64,000 nucleotides of DNA from Adiantum capillus-veneris (GCA_014529385.2 CM043963.1:74307412-74371411), one strand, 5' to 3'. Positions 24,366-36,050 are shown, counted from the first letter of the stretch. The notes: generated by a model from the letters alone, not told the origin. Numbers and translations: made by a program.

Positions 24366-25930
24366 CTATCTGCCTTTTCTGCCACATTCCTCAGCTGCTC
24401 TCGAACTCTCAGACCTGTCGTCGTTTTTATCATGCTGTTCTTTCTGTGCCGTATCAGGGCACTTCGCGGAAATATGTCCATGTTCCCCGCATCCAAAGCA
24501 CTTCCCCTCTCTGATGAAGCGAGCTCTCTCCTCAAGAGTAAGCTTGGGTCGTGCATCCTTTTTTTTTTCCTTTGGGTTGCTCTTTTTCATTCTACTTTCA
24601 TTCCCAGAAGTCTGTTCGGCTCGTTGTGTCATGGCCTCATCTGTGGGGTAGGTCAGACTGCCAGAGTGAATTGCAAAGCCCCGCTTCGCATGACTCATCA
24701 ACTCCTGAATAGAAGCTGACTTCTGTTCCAAGCAGTGGTCTCGGATCTCTGTAGGTAGACCCAAGGTAAACCGCTCAATCTGTTCTCTGAACGAGATCTT
24801 CTTGAATGAAGAGGCGGGTAGAAAAGAGCTCCAGAATCTTTCACAATAAGAATTCACTGTATCGCTCTTGGTCATCCGGAGATGGTTCCAAGCAGCTCGT
24901 ATATCTCGCTCAAACTCTTGAGTCAACCAAGAAGAAATAAAAAGCCTCTTGAATTTCAGCCATGTAACTGGCACAGTCTTGCTTAATAGAAGCGTGGACC
25001 ACCAAGTACGGGCATTCCCCTTAAAGTAAGAGGCAGCTCTCCGAATCTTGGAGTGCTCTGAATAGCGTCCTCCCGCGAAAGCGATGTCAAACTGCTGTAT
25101 AAAAGACAAAGCCTTCGAAGCATCTGAGTATCCTGAAAAGTATCAAACTTGATCGAGTGGCCACCTTCCTTAAACTCTTGGACTTTCTTGCTTTTATCTT
25201 CGAGAAAGTCATACTGGTTGGCTTTGTAAAAATTCTTCTTGTTCGCATAAAACTTTCCGTCATCGGAACCTGAGCTGTCTGTAGACGAGTCCTCAGTAGA
25301 ACTGTGAGTCTCTGGGCGAGATTTAGCCTTCTTTGCCTTTCTCTTGCCCTTTCCAAAGCGTTGCTTCTTGCTTCGCTTTTTACCTTTTCTGTCTTCTTCG
25401 CTCGAATCCGAGGAGCTAGAAGAACTGTCAGAAGAAGAAGAAGAAGAACTGGGTAGGTCTTCAAACTTGACGCGCTTCTTCAATTTCTTTGCCTTGTCAA
25501 ATGTCGACCGACGACCCAAATATCCCGGGAAGTCAGTGCCTTTCTTCTGCTTTTTGCCGTGCTTTTTGGCTTTCTTTTGCGTGTCAAAAAGCTGAGCAAT
25601 CCGTGCATCAACCACGTTCTCCAGTTCCTTCTCCGTATATTTCTTGGAGGCAGAAGGTTTCTTGAGAGCGGGTTTCGGGAGTGGTGTTGTGGTTCTCTGC
25701 CACTCCCCTTGTACCTCTTCCAAAGAGGTCTGGTTCATATATTTTGCCATCTTCGGGTCCTTGGCAAAATTGAGCATCATCTTTGTTGCATCGCCAATCA
25801 ATTGACGACGCTCCATCTCTCTTTGCTCCGCCTGAGTAGGCCGAGGCGGGCCATATTCTCTGTCTGAATCTTCGTTGTGATCCCAGCCCGCATCTCCAGA
25901 TGCAGAGGGAGTCGAGTCTCGACTGATCAT
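24366..25930 (-). pseudogene. Ty3/gypsy gag of element 1, one frameshift
   Basis: The likely start is ATG at 25930 (MISRDSTPSASGD), about 80 nt inside the 5' LTR and primer-binding site. The N-terminal half carries a Lys/Ser-rich low-complexity region (about 25290-25480). The retrotransposon gag core follows (FIQQFDIAFAGG, ARTWWSTLL, WLKFKRLFI), then the zinc knuckle CFGCGEHGHISAKC (CX2CX4HX4C, about 24465-24510). A single-base loss in a T-run (plus-strand A-run near 25135) splits the frame into 24983-25930 and 24366-25109. Otherwise the gag is well preserved, unlike pol. Confidence 0.9.
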
Positions 25931-26000
25931 TGCCTGAAGCCATAGGTGCCGCGGAAAAAAATTCGGGGATCGGATTTCCCGTAGAAGAGAAATCGACCGT

Positions 26001-26012
26001 GCTCTGATACCA
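26001..26012 (-). promoter_or_regulatory. Primer-binding site of gypsy element 1
   Basis: The minus strand reads TGGTATCAGAGC one base inside the LTR, an exact match to the initiator-Met-tRNA primer site. It fixes the element's orientation as minus. Confidence 0.88.
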
Positions 26013-26013
26013 C

Positions 26014-26574
26014 TGTAACAGACTTGGACACTCCAAGTCAAGAATCAACCGCGACAGCACCAAATAACCACTTCAAAACAATTCACAGATCACAATAGAT
26101 TTGCACTGGCCCGACGGAGTTCCGTGCCTAGAGATATTGGCCCCAAAGACTGGCGCCCCTTTCGGTATTTCTTTTTGTATTAATCAATCATCAAAGTACA
26201 AGAGAGCGGTCAGGGTTTCACTCTCAGACTCTGCGTCCAGATGCCCCTGAGAAGTGAGGCCCTCACCACTAATTTAAAGGTTACAAGGGATGCCCAAAAG
26301 CAGAGCCCCAAAAGCTTTTAAAATCAAAAGCATCAGTTCTCTCTCTCTCTCTTAGAGAGTCTTTTCTCTTTTTTTTTTATAAAAAAAAAAGCAAAAGCAA
26401 AATTCGGGTCGCTCATCATTTTCCAAAATTTTTTTTATTTTTTTTATTTTAATAATCCGTCTCCGCGATTTCCAGAATTTAGGGTTTTTGGCAAAAATTA
26501 GGGTTTGTAGGAATTTTAGGGTTTCTGGCAGAAATTAGGGTTTCTGCTGTCCGCCACGTCATCACTTTGTGACA
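26014..26574 (-). repeat. 5' LTR (561 bp) of gypsy element 1
   Basis: Plus-strand edges are tgtaacagacttgg and ...cactttgtgaca; GCATC (26575-26579) repeats the duplication at 20033-20037. The whole element is 20038-26574 (6537 bp). The small number of substitutions against 20038-20593 suggests a fairly recent insertion. Confidence 0.93.
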
Positions 26575-27810
26575 GCATCTCCGCATCAAGTTCTCCTCCC
26601 AAGGGATCACAACAGCCAACGTTTTTGGAGAATCATCATCGATTTCACTGTGGAGGCCTAGAGCTAGCACTTCTGCAGATTTTGATCACGAGAATTGCAC
26701 AATTCAGGCTAGCGTTTTTAGGACCATCAGTGTTTTTGCAGTTCAGCCAGCGTTTTTGGCCTTCCTGCGATTTGCTGCTCTTCTTGGCGCCCCCTTCTTG
26801 CAGAGAAATGCACCCAACAAGGACCAGATCAGCCCTGCGTTTTTCAAGGCAAAACCTGCATTTTTTGGGACAACTTGCGTTTTTAGACCTCGTTGCGTTT
26901 TTCACTGGTTGCTGCGTTTTCAGCAAACCCTAAGCCATCTTGCATACACGGCAGCGGCCAAGGCACTCACGGGAGTCTCCTACACCGCCTTGCATCTGCA
27001 GATCTACACCCTGGTCAGTTATCTACACGAGATCGGCATTTTTTGGCATTGATTACTTGCTGTTTTTTCTCTGTTTTTAGCCCCTCGACGGTTGAGAAGT
27101 GCGAGAACCCCCTCATCTGAACCTCTACGACACTTCCGTACTGATGGGTGGTGTACAAGCACACTGAAATCTCTGTTACAGCAGTGTTTTCACCACCCTT
27201 TGCAGCGTTTTTTGGGCGAACAGCAGGCTGAATTTTTGCCTATTGCGTGGTCGATCACTCCATTGCTCGTCAGGACACCATCCGGTGGTTGTCTGAGCAG
27301 TTATTGTGGACTGCTACAGCATTGGAGACGGTACCTTCTACGGCAACTTGAGCTCTTATCCATTGATCCTTGGGAGGTTCGTTCATTCCAGCCATCATTC
27401 GGCGGTTGCGCACTCCAGAGGGGGTGGTGGCTTGTGGTTTGCTATGGACACACCTATGCACTCATCAGAGGAGTTCACACGAGATATGGCCATGCTCATG
27501 GCATATGGGATTCCAACATTCTTAGAGAAGACACCACCATCTTTGGTGGACAGACACTTACCACTTGACCTCTACATGTCAGATCACTTGCTCACGCAGG
27601 AGCATCTACATGGACTCGGGGAGAGGATCTTGGATCTCTTCTTGGAAAGGTTCATTGCTTGGATCTATAGATTGGAGTGGGACTTGAGTGCTTTGGACTC
27701 TCTTGGAGAGTTTACTTGCGAGATGCGGGAGATCAGGCATCATTACGCGACTACATCCGGAGTCACCCGGAGCTTGGCTTGGATGGTAGCGGAGTTGCTC
27801 TTCTACACTC
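26575..27810 (+). other. Internal region of the unidentified LTR element, with an unassigned ORF
   Basis: Sequence resuming after gypsy element 1. It begins with repeated 'gcgttttt' motifs (26640-26930), then an open frame of 171 codons (27306-27821; possible start ATG at 27444, MDTPMHSSEEF). The product has amphipathic leucine-rich stretches (LLTQEHLHGLGERILDLF; RFIAWIYRLEWDLSALDSL) but no motif I recognise. Position downstream of a 5' LTR and PBS would fit a gag-like gene; that is inference. The frame is broken by the MITE at 27811. Confidence 0.4.
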
Positions 27811-28165
27811 ATAGCAGCTAAGATACGGGACGGGACGTTTTATACGGGGCGTTTAATACGCGTACTAAACGTATTTTTCAAGGATCAAAATAAAATACGT
27901 CGGTTTTTTTCAAATATATAATTTTTACAAGTATTATTTTATATGGGTCCACACAAAGGTATATAATTTATTGAAGTCCAATGTTGCACATAATTAAATG
28001 GAAAGTTGACATGTGTAGACCCTAAACACATTGCTCAATCAATGAGAATTTCAAATTTTTACAGTGTATACAAATGCCCACGTTTTTTACCAAAGCAACG
28101 TACTGAACGTTTTAAAACGTCCCGTTCTGTACTCTATTTAAAAAACGCGTTTTTTAGCTGCTATG
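27811..28165. mobile_element. MITE with 9-bp target-site duplication (Mutator- or hAT-like)
   Basis: Flanked by the direct repeat tctacactc (27802-27810 and 28166-28174). The ends are inverted: atagcagctaa at the left and ttagctgctat at the right. Inside, related motifs mirror each other (gggacgggacgttttatac against gttttaaaacgtcccgttc). The 355-bp element is AT-rich in the middle and has no coding capacity. A 9-bp duplication suits Mutator-like elements best; an 8-bp reading would suggest hAT. Confidence 0.82.
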
Positions 28166-28174
28166 TCTACACTC

Positions 28175-28854
28175 CTGATCATTGGATTGCTACCATCAGA
28201 GTTGCTTACACTCACCCTCGGTAACCTTACAACAGACTTATCCCCCGACTTGGGCAGTTGGAGTCTGGACACTCCCAGCTCATTTACATTGAGAGCCACA
28301 CTGAGTCGTGGTTTGGTGGCGTTGTTGGCACGAATTCTGTTTTGGTTGACACCGGAGGATTGGAGGCAAGAGATACAGGCAAGACAGCGTAGACTTCTTT
28401 GTCTGGCTTCCCTACTTCTACAAGATGATTACGGTGCAGACAGCTTGGTCTGACCACACCTCTTCTCACAGGCCCTTCACAGCACAGACTGTTGAGTCTA
28501 GCTTTCGTCTCATCTTGGATAACTCTACCTACTGACAGGACACCATCCGGTGGTGGTCCGTGCGGTCTTTCGGTGACTGCTGCAGCTTACGATAGCTTCT
28601 ACAGTGCCACCTTCGCCATCGTCATTGCAGTCCCTATCTTGACGACGACACCTTCTTCGGCATCGTAGCAGATCCCAGACTTGACGACGACACCATCGTC
28701 GTCATCGTCATAGTCTCCATCGTCGTCGACATTGTCATCATCAAGTACCACAAGATCTAGACCATTGTACCAGATTTGTGCAATCTATAGCATAGACCTC
28801 TCTCGCCATAGAGAGAGGGGCCCTTGGAGGGGGGTTTGAGAACTGTTTGGTGTC

Positions 28855-28898
<44 letters not shown>

Positions 28899-28914
28899 CT
28901 CAGCACTCTCATTT
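28175..28914 (+). repeat. Continuation of the unidentified LTR element; TCG-family LTR remnant
   Basis: From about 28640 the sequence carries cgtcgtcatcgtcatag-type repeats, then ggggcccttggaggggggtttgag and a CT microsatellite (about 28855-28898). This is the same order of blocks as the end of the TCG-family LTRs (compare 19315-19380). 'caggacaccatccggtggt' occurs both at 27270 and near 28537. The region is cut at 28914 by gypsy element 2. Confidence 0.5.
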
Positions 28915-29504
28915 TGTAACGGACTTGGACACTCCAAGTCAAGATTCTACCGCGACACGACAGGAATTCACTTTAAAACAGTTTACAGTTCACAATAGAT
29001 TCGACACGGCCCGGCGGAGTTCCGTGCCTAGAGATATTGGCCCCAAAGACTGGCGCCTCTTTCGGTATTTCTTTTTATATTAATCTGTTGCACAAAGTAC
29101 ACGGGAGTGGTTGGGTCTCACTCTTAGACTCTGCGTCCAAATGCTCTGAGAAGTGGGAGCCCAACTACACTTGTAAAGAGTTACAAGGGATGCCAAAAGT
29201 AGAGCCCCAAAAGCTGTAAATCAAAAGCAATTCAAAATAAAGCAACTTGTTCCCAAAAGCTGCCCCATAATTTGCGTAAATTTTCAGCCCTGCATTGTGT
29301 AGCCAAAAAGCAGCTGTACAACTCCGTAAAAGGTGGAATTCCGTACAGCCCATGCCACGTCAGCATTCCGGATTTTGCGGAGGCCCGTATTGAGGCCACG
29401 TCAGCCTGCCACGTGTCACACCGAGGGTCTGCTGCCATGTCAGCATTGCAGCCAGCCCTAGCAAGTGTGTGTACCATGGACAGCCATTTCACCAGTTTGT
29501 GACA
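28915..29504 (-). repeat. 3' LTR (590 bp) of gypsy element 2
   Basis: The plus strand starts tgtaacggacttggacactcc and ends ...cagtttgtgaca, followed by 'tatccccctcttgaaag', the same PPT context as gypsy element 1. The first 150 bp and the end match the element 1 LTR; the middle is diverged. The partner LTR at the 5' end is missing. Confidence 0.9.
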
Positions 29505-29924
29505 TATCCCCCTCTTGAAAGCATTGTAATTGCCCTCGATTACGCTTGCAAAACAGACAAAAGCCATAAACTGTCTTAGTAGACACTGACTGTTAGTACC
29601 GACGCACTAGGAACACACGTCTAGCACATGTACCAATCGATAGTCACATTACAGGACATCACATGACAAATCACATTCACAAATTCATTCGGATCTCAGA
29701 CCATGATTTATCGGCAACGTATTTAGCAATCGCATCTAGATCTAGTCGGGACCTTACATATGCCATATTGACTAATCCTTATTGCAACCATGTCTATCGA
29801 GATCATTCATACCAAAATGTTGCAGTCATTTCGTCTATCAGTTTCTGCACTTAAACAAGTCAAGAACAAATCAGTATCATATCATCGGGAATTCCAGTTC
29901 ATAAAGTCATACAGCAGAATACTA

Positions 29925-32900
29925 TCAGCTCACAATATCCCTGAAACTCAAAGAGACATCAGTGACGTTAATATAAAAAAACCGAGGCAATTTGTTGACA
30001 AAGGAGCGGAGCAACTCCCCTCTTGTGCATACCGTTGCACCAGATTCCGCCCAAGGTGAGTTCGGGTTTCCGTTTAGGATAGAATATGCTGATCCAAATG
30101 CTTCAAGGTAAAGATTCACAATCTGAGGAGTATCTGCTAGGTCCTCCTCCTCCATCCAATTCGCATCCAATGCAGGATAGTTCTTGAATTTAACCAAGAA
30201 CTGCCTTATCACTTTACCCTTAATCTTTCTGTCTTTATGTGCCAATATCTGTTCTGGAACAAGGATCTCCTTGCTTTCTTCCACTTCGGGTTGCTCATCA
30301 GGCTCCCCATCTTCGGGCACATCGCCTTTAAAAGGTTTCAGGAGACTCACATGAAACGCATTGTGAATCCTCCAAGTATCGGGCAGCTTCAGTGGAAAGG
30401 AGACATCATTTATCGTTTCGGTGATCTGGAAAGGTCCGTAGTATCACATACTAAGCTTTGGAAAAAGCCTCTTCTTTTCCTTTTTGTTTCTCAAGCGTGC
30501 CTTCTCAAAATGTAAGAGCACCCAATTGTTCTCCTTCAATTTCCAATCGCAACGATGGCGATCTGCTGCCCTTTTTCTGTCTTTCTTGAGATTTCTGCAA
30601 AGCCTCGCGGACCTTGGCAAAAGCCGTATCCAAGTCAAGCGTGTACTCATCGGCTTCAAAAATCTTATCTTTCGTGCTTAGGAAGGGGGAAACCTTCGTA
30701 GCACCTTTAATAATGTCAAATGGCGCCTTCCTCGTCGAAGAGTGTATTGTGTTATTGTAGGCAAGTTCCACCAAAGGTAAATACTTTTCCCATTGAGTCT
30801 TCTGATCCGAGATGTAAGACTTCAATAAATCTAGTACCACTGAATTGGGAATCTCTGATTGCCAGTCAGTCTGCGGGTGGAAAGATAACGAGAATTGCAA
30901 CCGCGTGCCAATGTTCTCCCAAATAGCCTTCCAAAACAAACTCGTGGATCTGGGGTCCATGTCAGAGACAATCGTCTCAGGCATGCCATGTAATTTGAAG
31001 ATTTGGGCCACAAACAGTCTCTCTAAGTGATCCGGCTTGACTGTTTTCTTCACTGGAATGAAATGAGCTTGCTTGCTAAATCTGTCAATAACAGTCCAGA
31101 TGGCATCGTGACCACTCTGTGTTCTCGTGAGGTCAAAAATGAAATCCATTGAAATTTTTTCCCAGGGGCGGGTGGGTATGGGTAAAGGCTGGAACAATCC
31201 CTGTGCTTTATGCCTGTCAAACTTGACCTTCTGGCATACCAAGCAACTACGTACAAAATCATCCACATCCTTCTTGAGTCTCGGCCTAAAGAAGTATCTC
31301 TCTACACCTTTCAAGGTGGTAGCAATGCCGCGGTGACCCATAAAAGGTGGACAGTGGCATTCGGTCATAACCTTTTCCCTCAACGATTGGGTAACGCACA
31401 ACATGGTTTTCCTCATCAAGTAGCCATTCCGAATGGAATATCCCGCTACTATCTCCCCATTCTGTATCCGAGTGAAAATATCTGCAAAATCTGTATCTGT
31501 GGCATACTGATCGACCATATCCTCGAAGCTCCTATGATGTATCGCGGAAATAGCCAGAACTAACGGCTTTCGGGACAAAGCATTTGCCACCAAATTCTTC
31601 TGTCCCTGCACATGGACAATCTGGAAGTGAAACTGTGACAAGATGTTTGCCCATTGCATCTGCTTTTCCGATAGTTGCTTCTGTGACAAGAAGTAGCGTA
31701 AACTCTGATGGTTTGTGAAGATAGTAAAATCTTCTCCGAGTAGGTAATGTCGTCACTGAGTAAGAGCATGGATAACCGCCAAAAGCTCTTTCTCATAAAT
31801 TTGTGCTGTCAAATCTGGCCTTGAGAACAATCGGCTCTTGTAGGCAATGACATGGCCTTCTTGCATTAAGACCGTACCCAGACTACGACCACAAGCATCA
31901 CAATATACTTCAAATGACTTCTGCAAGTCCGGCAAATTCAAAACTGGTCCTGTAGTCAATATCTCTTTCAATTTCTGAAAGGTAGTCACCTCTGTGGGTC
32001 CCCACGAGAAAGGGACTCCTTTCTGTGTCAAGATATGCAAATGGGAAGCAACCTCTGCAAACTTTCTGATGAACCGCCTGTAGTACGAACACAAGCCCAA
32101 GAAGTGTCTAACTTCATGGACATTCTTCAAATTGAACCAATCACGTATAGTCTCTATCTTGGCCGGGTCCATCTGCACTCCTGTTGTGCTGACACAATGT
32201 GTCCCAAAAAGTGTATCTCTGGTAGGAAAAATTCACTTTTCTTTGCATTAATCACCAACTTGTGATCTCGTAATGCTTGACAGACCTGTAGTAGATGTTC
32301 TCTATGTTTTGTCTCATCCTTGGAGAAAACAATGATGTCGTCATAGAAAGTGCCAATAAATAGTCTGTACTCTCGAAGAATTCTGTCCATCATCTGGTTA
32401 AATGTCGTTGGAGCATTGGTTAGGCCAAAAGGCATCACCAAAAACTCAAATAACCCAAAAGTCGTCTGAAAAGCTCTCTTGTCGACATCTCCTGGCGCGA
32501 TTCGGATCTGATGATATCCGCTCTTGAAATCGATCTTGCTAAAACACGAGGATCGCTGTAGTTGGTCAAGAATATCATCAATCCTAGGAATCGGAAATTT
32601 GTTCTTGATGGTGATTTTGTGGAGAGCTCTATAATCGATGCACATTCTCCAAGATCCGTCTTTCTTCAAAACCAACAACACTGGAGAGTAGTACGGTGAA
32701 GTACTAGGCTGGACAAGACCCTTTTCCAAGAGGTCTTTCACTTGGTTCATAATTTCTTCGTTCTGGGCTCGGTGCACATGGTAAGGTGGCCGGTTTGGTG
32801 GTGTGCTTCCAGGTATCGAATCAATCCTTACTCAGAGCTGGTGGTAATTCGTCTAGCAGGCCCTCGGAAAAGCAATCGGCATGAGTGTGGAGAAAATCTT

Positions 32901-33612
32901 GGCATTCTTTATCAAGTTCAGACATATTTGTCCTATTCTCATCATTCAACTCTCTCAAAAAGATGGAGTAAACAAACATACTTGATTTCATTAATTTTGA
33001 AACGGCCGAAGCCGATACAATAGGGACAGACTCGCCCTTAAGTTTTACATCAAGTACAATGGTTCTGTCCTTCTCTGTAGTGAAAGTCGCTTTTCTCGTC
33101 CGATAGTCGACCGCAGTATTGTTCTTATGGTACCTTGGAATTCCCAGGAGGACATCACAACCTTCCAAGGGCATTATGTAGAAGTCCTCGTGCCCTAAAT
33201 ACCCCTGACAATGCAACCGAGGTTTGCCAATGATAGGTGTGATGGCTACGTCCTTGCCGGGTGCCGCTAGAACTGCCTCTGCTAGTGGTCCCATCCGATC
33301 GTGTGTGATCTCGAGCCACGCTGCCAATTCAGGTGAAATGAAGTTGGCCTTGGCTCCTCCATCAAAGGAAATCAGGGCTTCTTGGTCTTTCACTTTGCCG
33401 CAAGCTCGGCAAAGTTCTTTACTCTCGTCAATCGTGCTTGGGTCAGTACCCATGCAATCTGGAACTAGTCTTGTTTTCATCTTGCCTTTTCGTCCATGTT
33501 CCTCAGCTACTTTTGAACCCTCAAGCCTGTCTTCATCTTTGTCGTTCTGTTCTTTCGATGCCTTTATAGGGCACAAGGTCTTGCGTACAGGCTCACAAGG
33601 GTGCCATAACAC
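29925..33612 (-). pseudogene. Ty3/gypsy chromovirus element 2: protease to chromodomain, truncated in gag
   Basis: Reading right to left: gag tail starting just after the zinc knuckle (about 33570), protease (ALISFDGGAKANFIS, about 33340-33380), and RT (32154-32777) with intact TFYDDIIVFSK. RNase H follows (31560-32178), then integrase (30505-31450) with CHCPPFMGHRG, CLVCQKVKF, MDFIFDLT, VSDMDPR and a downstream Glu in QSEIPN. A chromodomain is at about 30110-30290. RT catalytic and integrase DDE residues are present, but frames change near 32170, 31755 and 30510. Gag, PBS and 5' LTR are gone. It is the same family as gypsy element 1 and useful as its reference. Confidence 0.92.
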
Positions 33613-33654
33613 TTCCTAGACTGTCCTAAACCCTAGAAATAGGAGTTAGCTTCG

Positions 33655-33800
33655 AGAGAGAAGAGAAGAGAAGATATGATAAGGTTTTTTATCTTGTATG
33701 AACAATCCCAAGAGACTTGTAAGATCTATCCTATGGGGCTTGAACTTAAGACCTACTTAATAGGGAACTCAGATAACCAATCTACCACACTTGGGCGATA
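33655..33800 (-). repeat. tRNA-derived SINE-like unit, copy 1
   Basis: The minus strand reads an A-box-like TGGTAGATTGGTTA (about 33776-33789) and a B-box-like GTTCAAGCC (33737-33745), spaced as in tRNA-type Pol III promoters. A body follows with AGATCTTACAAGTCTCTTGGG, ending in a pyrimidine-rich tail (complement of gagagagaagagaagagaag, near 33650-33670). It shares all these blocks, in order, with 50881-50998. It lies about 230 bp before IF-3 exon 2. An ancient tRNA pseudogene pair is the alternative. Confidence 0.55.
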
Positions 33801-34028
33801 GAAAGGTTATTCTAATTTCCTCTTCTTATTGATACACGCTCACTCACATACACACACACACACATCCCCCCCCCTCTTGCTTTTCCCCCAATGAGAGAGA
33901 GAGTCAATGATGTGCACATAGGTATCTTAATGATGTCTGAATCAAGCTATATTTATTTCAAATTTGCTCTTTGGTGTATGCTCAAGTTAAAAAAGAGTCC
34001 TATAACCATGTCGCTTTTTTTTAATTAG

Positions 34029-34068
34029 GTTTGATTTCGTCATGCTTATTGGAGAGGATGGAAAGATG
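34029..34068 (+). CDS. IF3: Plastid IF-3 exon 2 (40 nt)
   Basis: The exon is flanked by a T-rich acceptor (...aattag) and the donor ATG|gtatga. Its first base completes Arg134 and the other 39 encode FDFVMLIGEDGKM (135-147), leaving phase 0. This supplies exactly the part of the IF-3 N-terminal domain missing between VNEEIR (exon 1) and VGKMSTDEAL (exon 3). Bacterial and plastid IF-3 have VRLI-D/GEDG-x-M-x-G at this place, so only the usual Arg is Met here. Length, phase at both ends, splice sites and the motif all agree. It is far too short for ORF-based detection and sits 22 kb from the exons on either side. Confidence 0.88.
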
Positions 34069-35139
34069 GTATGATTTCTTTTCTCAAGTTACGAAGGTCT
34101 TAAGTGTTTTTTTTTGGTAAACGAATGATTTCTGTACTTCAAAATAGAACGAGTGTGTAATTGTGCAGCATTAAAATCGAAAGGGTTTTTGGAATATACC
34201 ACCCTATATGAAGAAATTAGGTTATGTTATAAGATATTCATACTTGTCCAAAGCTTTTTTAGATCTTTTTAACCTATTCTTTTCTCAAGTCAATTCGACA
34301 CACCATATGATCTCTTCCTTTCCGTTTTTGTGATGATTGTTCGGTTAACAAACTAGTTTTCCTCATCTGAGTCAATATTGTTTACAGCCAGGTGGTTAAA
34401 TATGAATTGGCATATGTAAGGTCTGTCTTTTTGCCGGCCCAAACTTTGTGAGATGTAAATAAATATGTTACACACAATGAATATTTTTCATGACCAGGAT
34501 CTTTGTGGTAGAACTTAAAAGCATGTTGTCATGCGCTTTTTCCATGATAAAAATAGATAAGTTTTTTTGGAAAGCTCGGCAGATTGCATTTTGAAGCCAT
34601 CTGAGGATGGTATGATGTATATAGTGTGCATAAGTGGTGCTTTTTTTAATGCTTTTCGCCATGTACATGTGAATTGGGGTCTTCAATGTGGTGTCATTTT
34701 CCTTTAGTTGCTTTAGATGTCTAAAAAATCTTTTTAAAATGCAGAATAAGGAAATGTAATGTGGCGTCTGGCTAGGAGGTTTGACATGTGGTCACTGACT
34801 CTATGTGGAAACTTGTGTTGTGAGGCTGTGACAAATGCGTCTAGCCATGATGGGTAAGGGGGTTTACATACATTTGGAGCTGAAATAATGTTTTTGGCTT
34901 GGTTTTGGAATTTTCCCAAGCCGTTGGAGGGTTCAAAATCACCCAAACAATAGTAACGGGATCATTCCGTAAGGATTTTTATGGAGAAAGATGCATGGGG
35001 TGATGATGATGGAACTACTAGATGTCCGTCCTGAGATGGTACTCTCTGGAGAGCTCTCTCGTCTTCTTGGAGAGGATTGCCCACATCTTGCATGGCTGAT
35101 AACTAGATGATCGGTGGCCTTGAACCGCCACTATCAACG

Positions 35140-35354
35140 ACCCATTTGGGTATTTCTTTATTGATTGATCATCTTTTGGTGCGAAAAGTCCGAGGGCTGA
35201 AATTCGATATCAAGTGCTCAAGCAATAACGCAGAAGCCAACTCCGAAACCCCATGGGTGTATTGTTGCACAAAGGGTTGCTTTAATAGGCCCAGAGGGCC
35301 TCCAACAATATCAAACCCCACAAAAAGCAAGGAGCCTCAGGAATTAGTCCCCCG

Positions 35355-35411
<57 letters not shown>

Positions 35412-35711
35412 GGCTAGCAAAACAGCCCCCTCAAAGCTGGCCATGATTATTTTATAAAAAGAGGAAGAGAGAAAGTTTTGTAGATTTTTGAAAAAAATCT
35501 GAAATTCAGGTCTGGAGATAGGAGAGAGAATCTAGAGATAGAAAGTTAGTGCGCGACGTAAAAGAATTTGGGCTTTGACCAAGAGAATCAGAGATAGTCA
35601 AGGACCACCTTTCCGGATAAAGAGTCTGTTACTAGCCAAACAGTGATCCAAAGTTATGCAGGTTGTAGAGTCTGCGTGTTTCTGTCAGATCACTTGCCGG
35701 AAGTGATTAAA
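35140..35711 (+). repeat. Degraded LTR-like sequence ending at a primer-site match
   Basis: It contains 'tttgggtatttctttattg', resembling the R/U5 part of the gypsy LTRs, and a (CT)n tract at 35362-35409. It ends before tggtatcatagc (35712-35723), one change from a Met-tRNA primer site. The sequence continues to 36050 and resumes after the copia insertion at 41340. Edges and class are uncertain. Confidence 0.35.
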
Positions 35712-36050
35712 GTGGTATCATAGCTCCAATTGCTTCTTTGCCCTCTATAAACCAAAGCATGGTCCCATTAATATGGAGGCGGTACTCGGAGATCATCAAA
35801 GCGGACATGGAGAATATCAATAGAGTCCTTCCAATCTGAAACGTGCAAAGGAGACTCATGCTCAGTATGTGGTACAACAATTGGTTTATCTGGCTGAGCA
35901 ATAAAGGCAGACCTAGACACTCGGATTGATTTGGACGCTTTGCACAATTATTTGGCTTCTCTTTATCCTCTTGTACCTCTTCCAGTCCTCAACAAAATAC
36001 TCAGATTCACTCTCCTCTTCCACCCGTTCCTCCTCAAAATCCCTTGCTCT

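Larger units (their letters stand above)
11882..34028 (+). other. IF-3 intron 1 (22,147 bp), transposon-filled
   Basis: Donor gtaatc at 11882; acceptor is a T-run then aattag ending at 34028. Phase 2. The first 2.4 kb (11882-14274) has no recognised gene: it holds a GT-rich stretch near 13260-13300 and a copia-like fragment near 13886, where taacaccccctc reads as PPT plus LTR start on the minus strand. From 14275 on, the intron is nested LTR elements, a MITE and a SINE-like unit listed separately. Confidence 0.85.
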
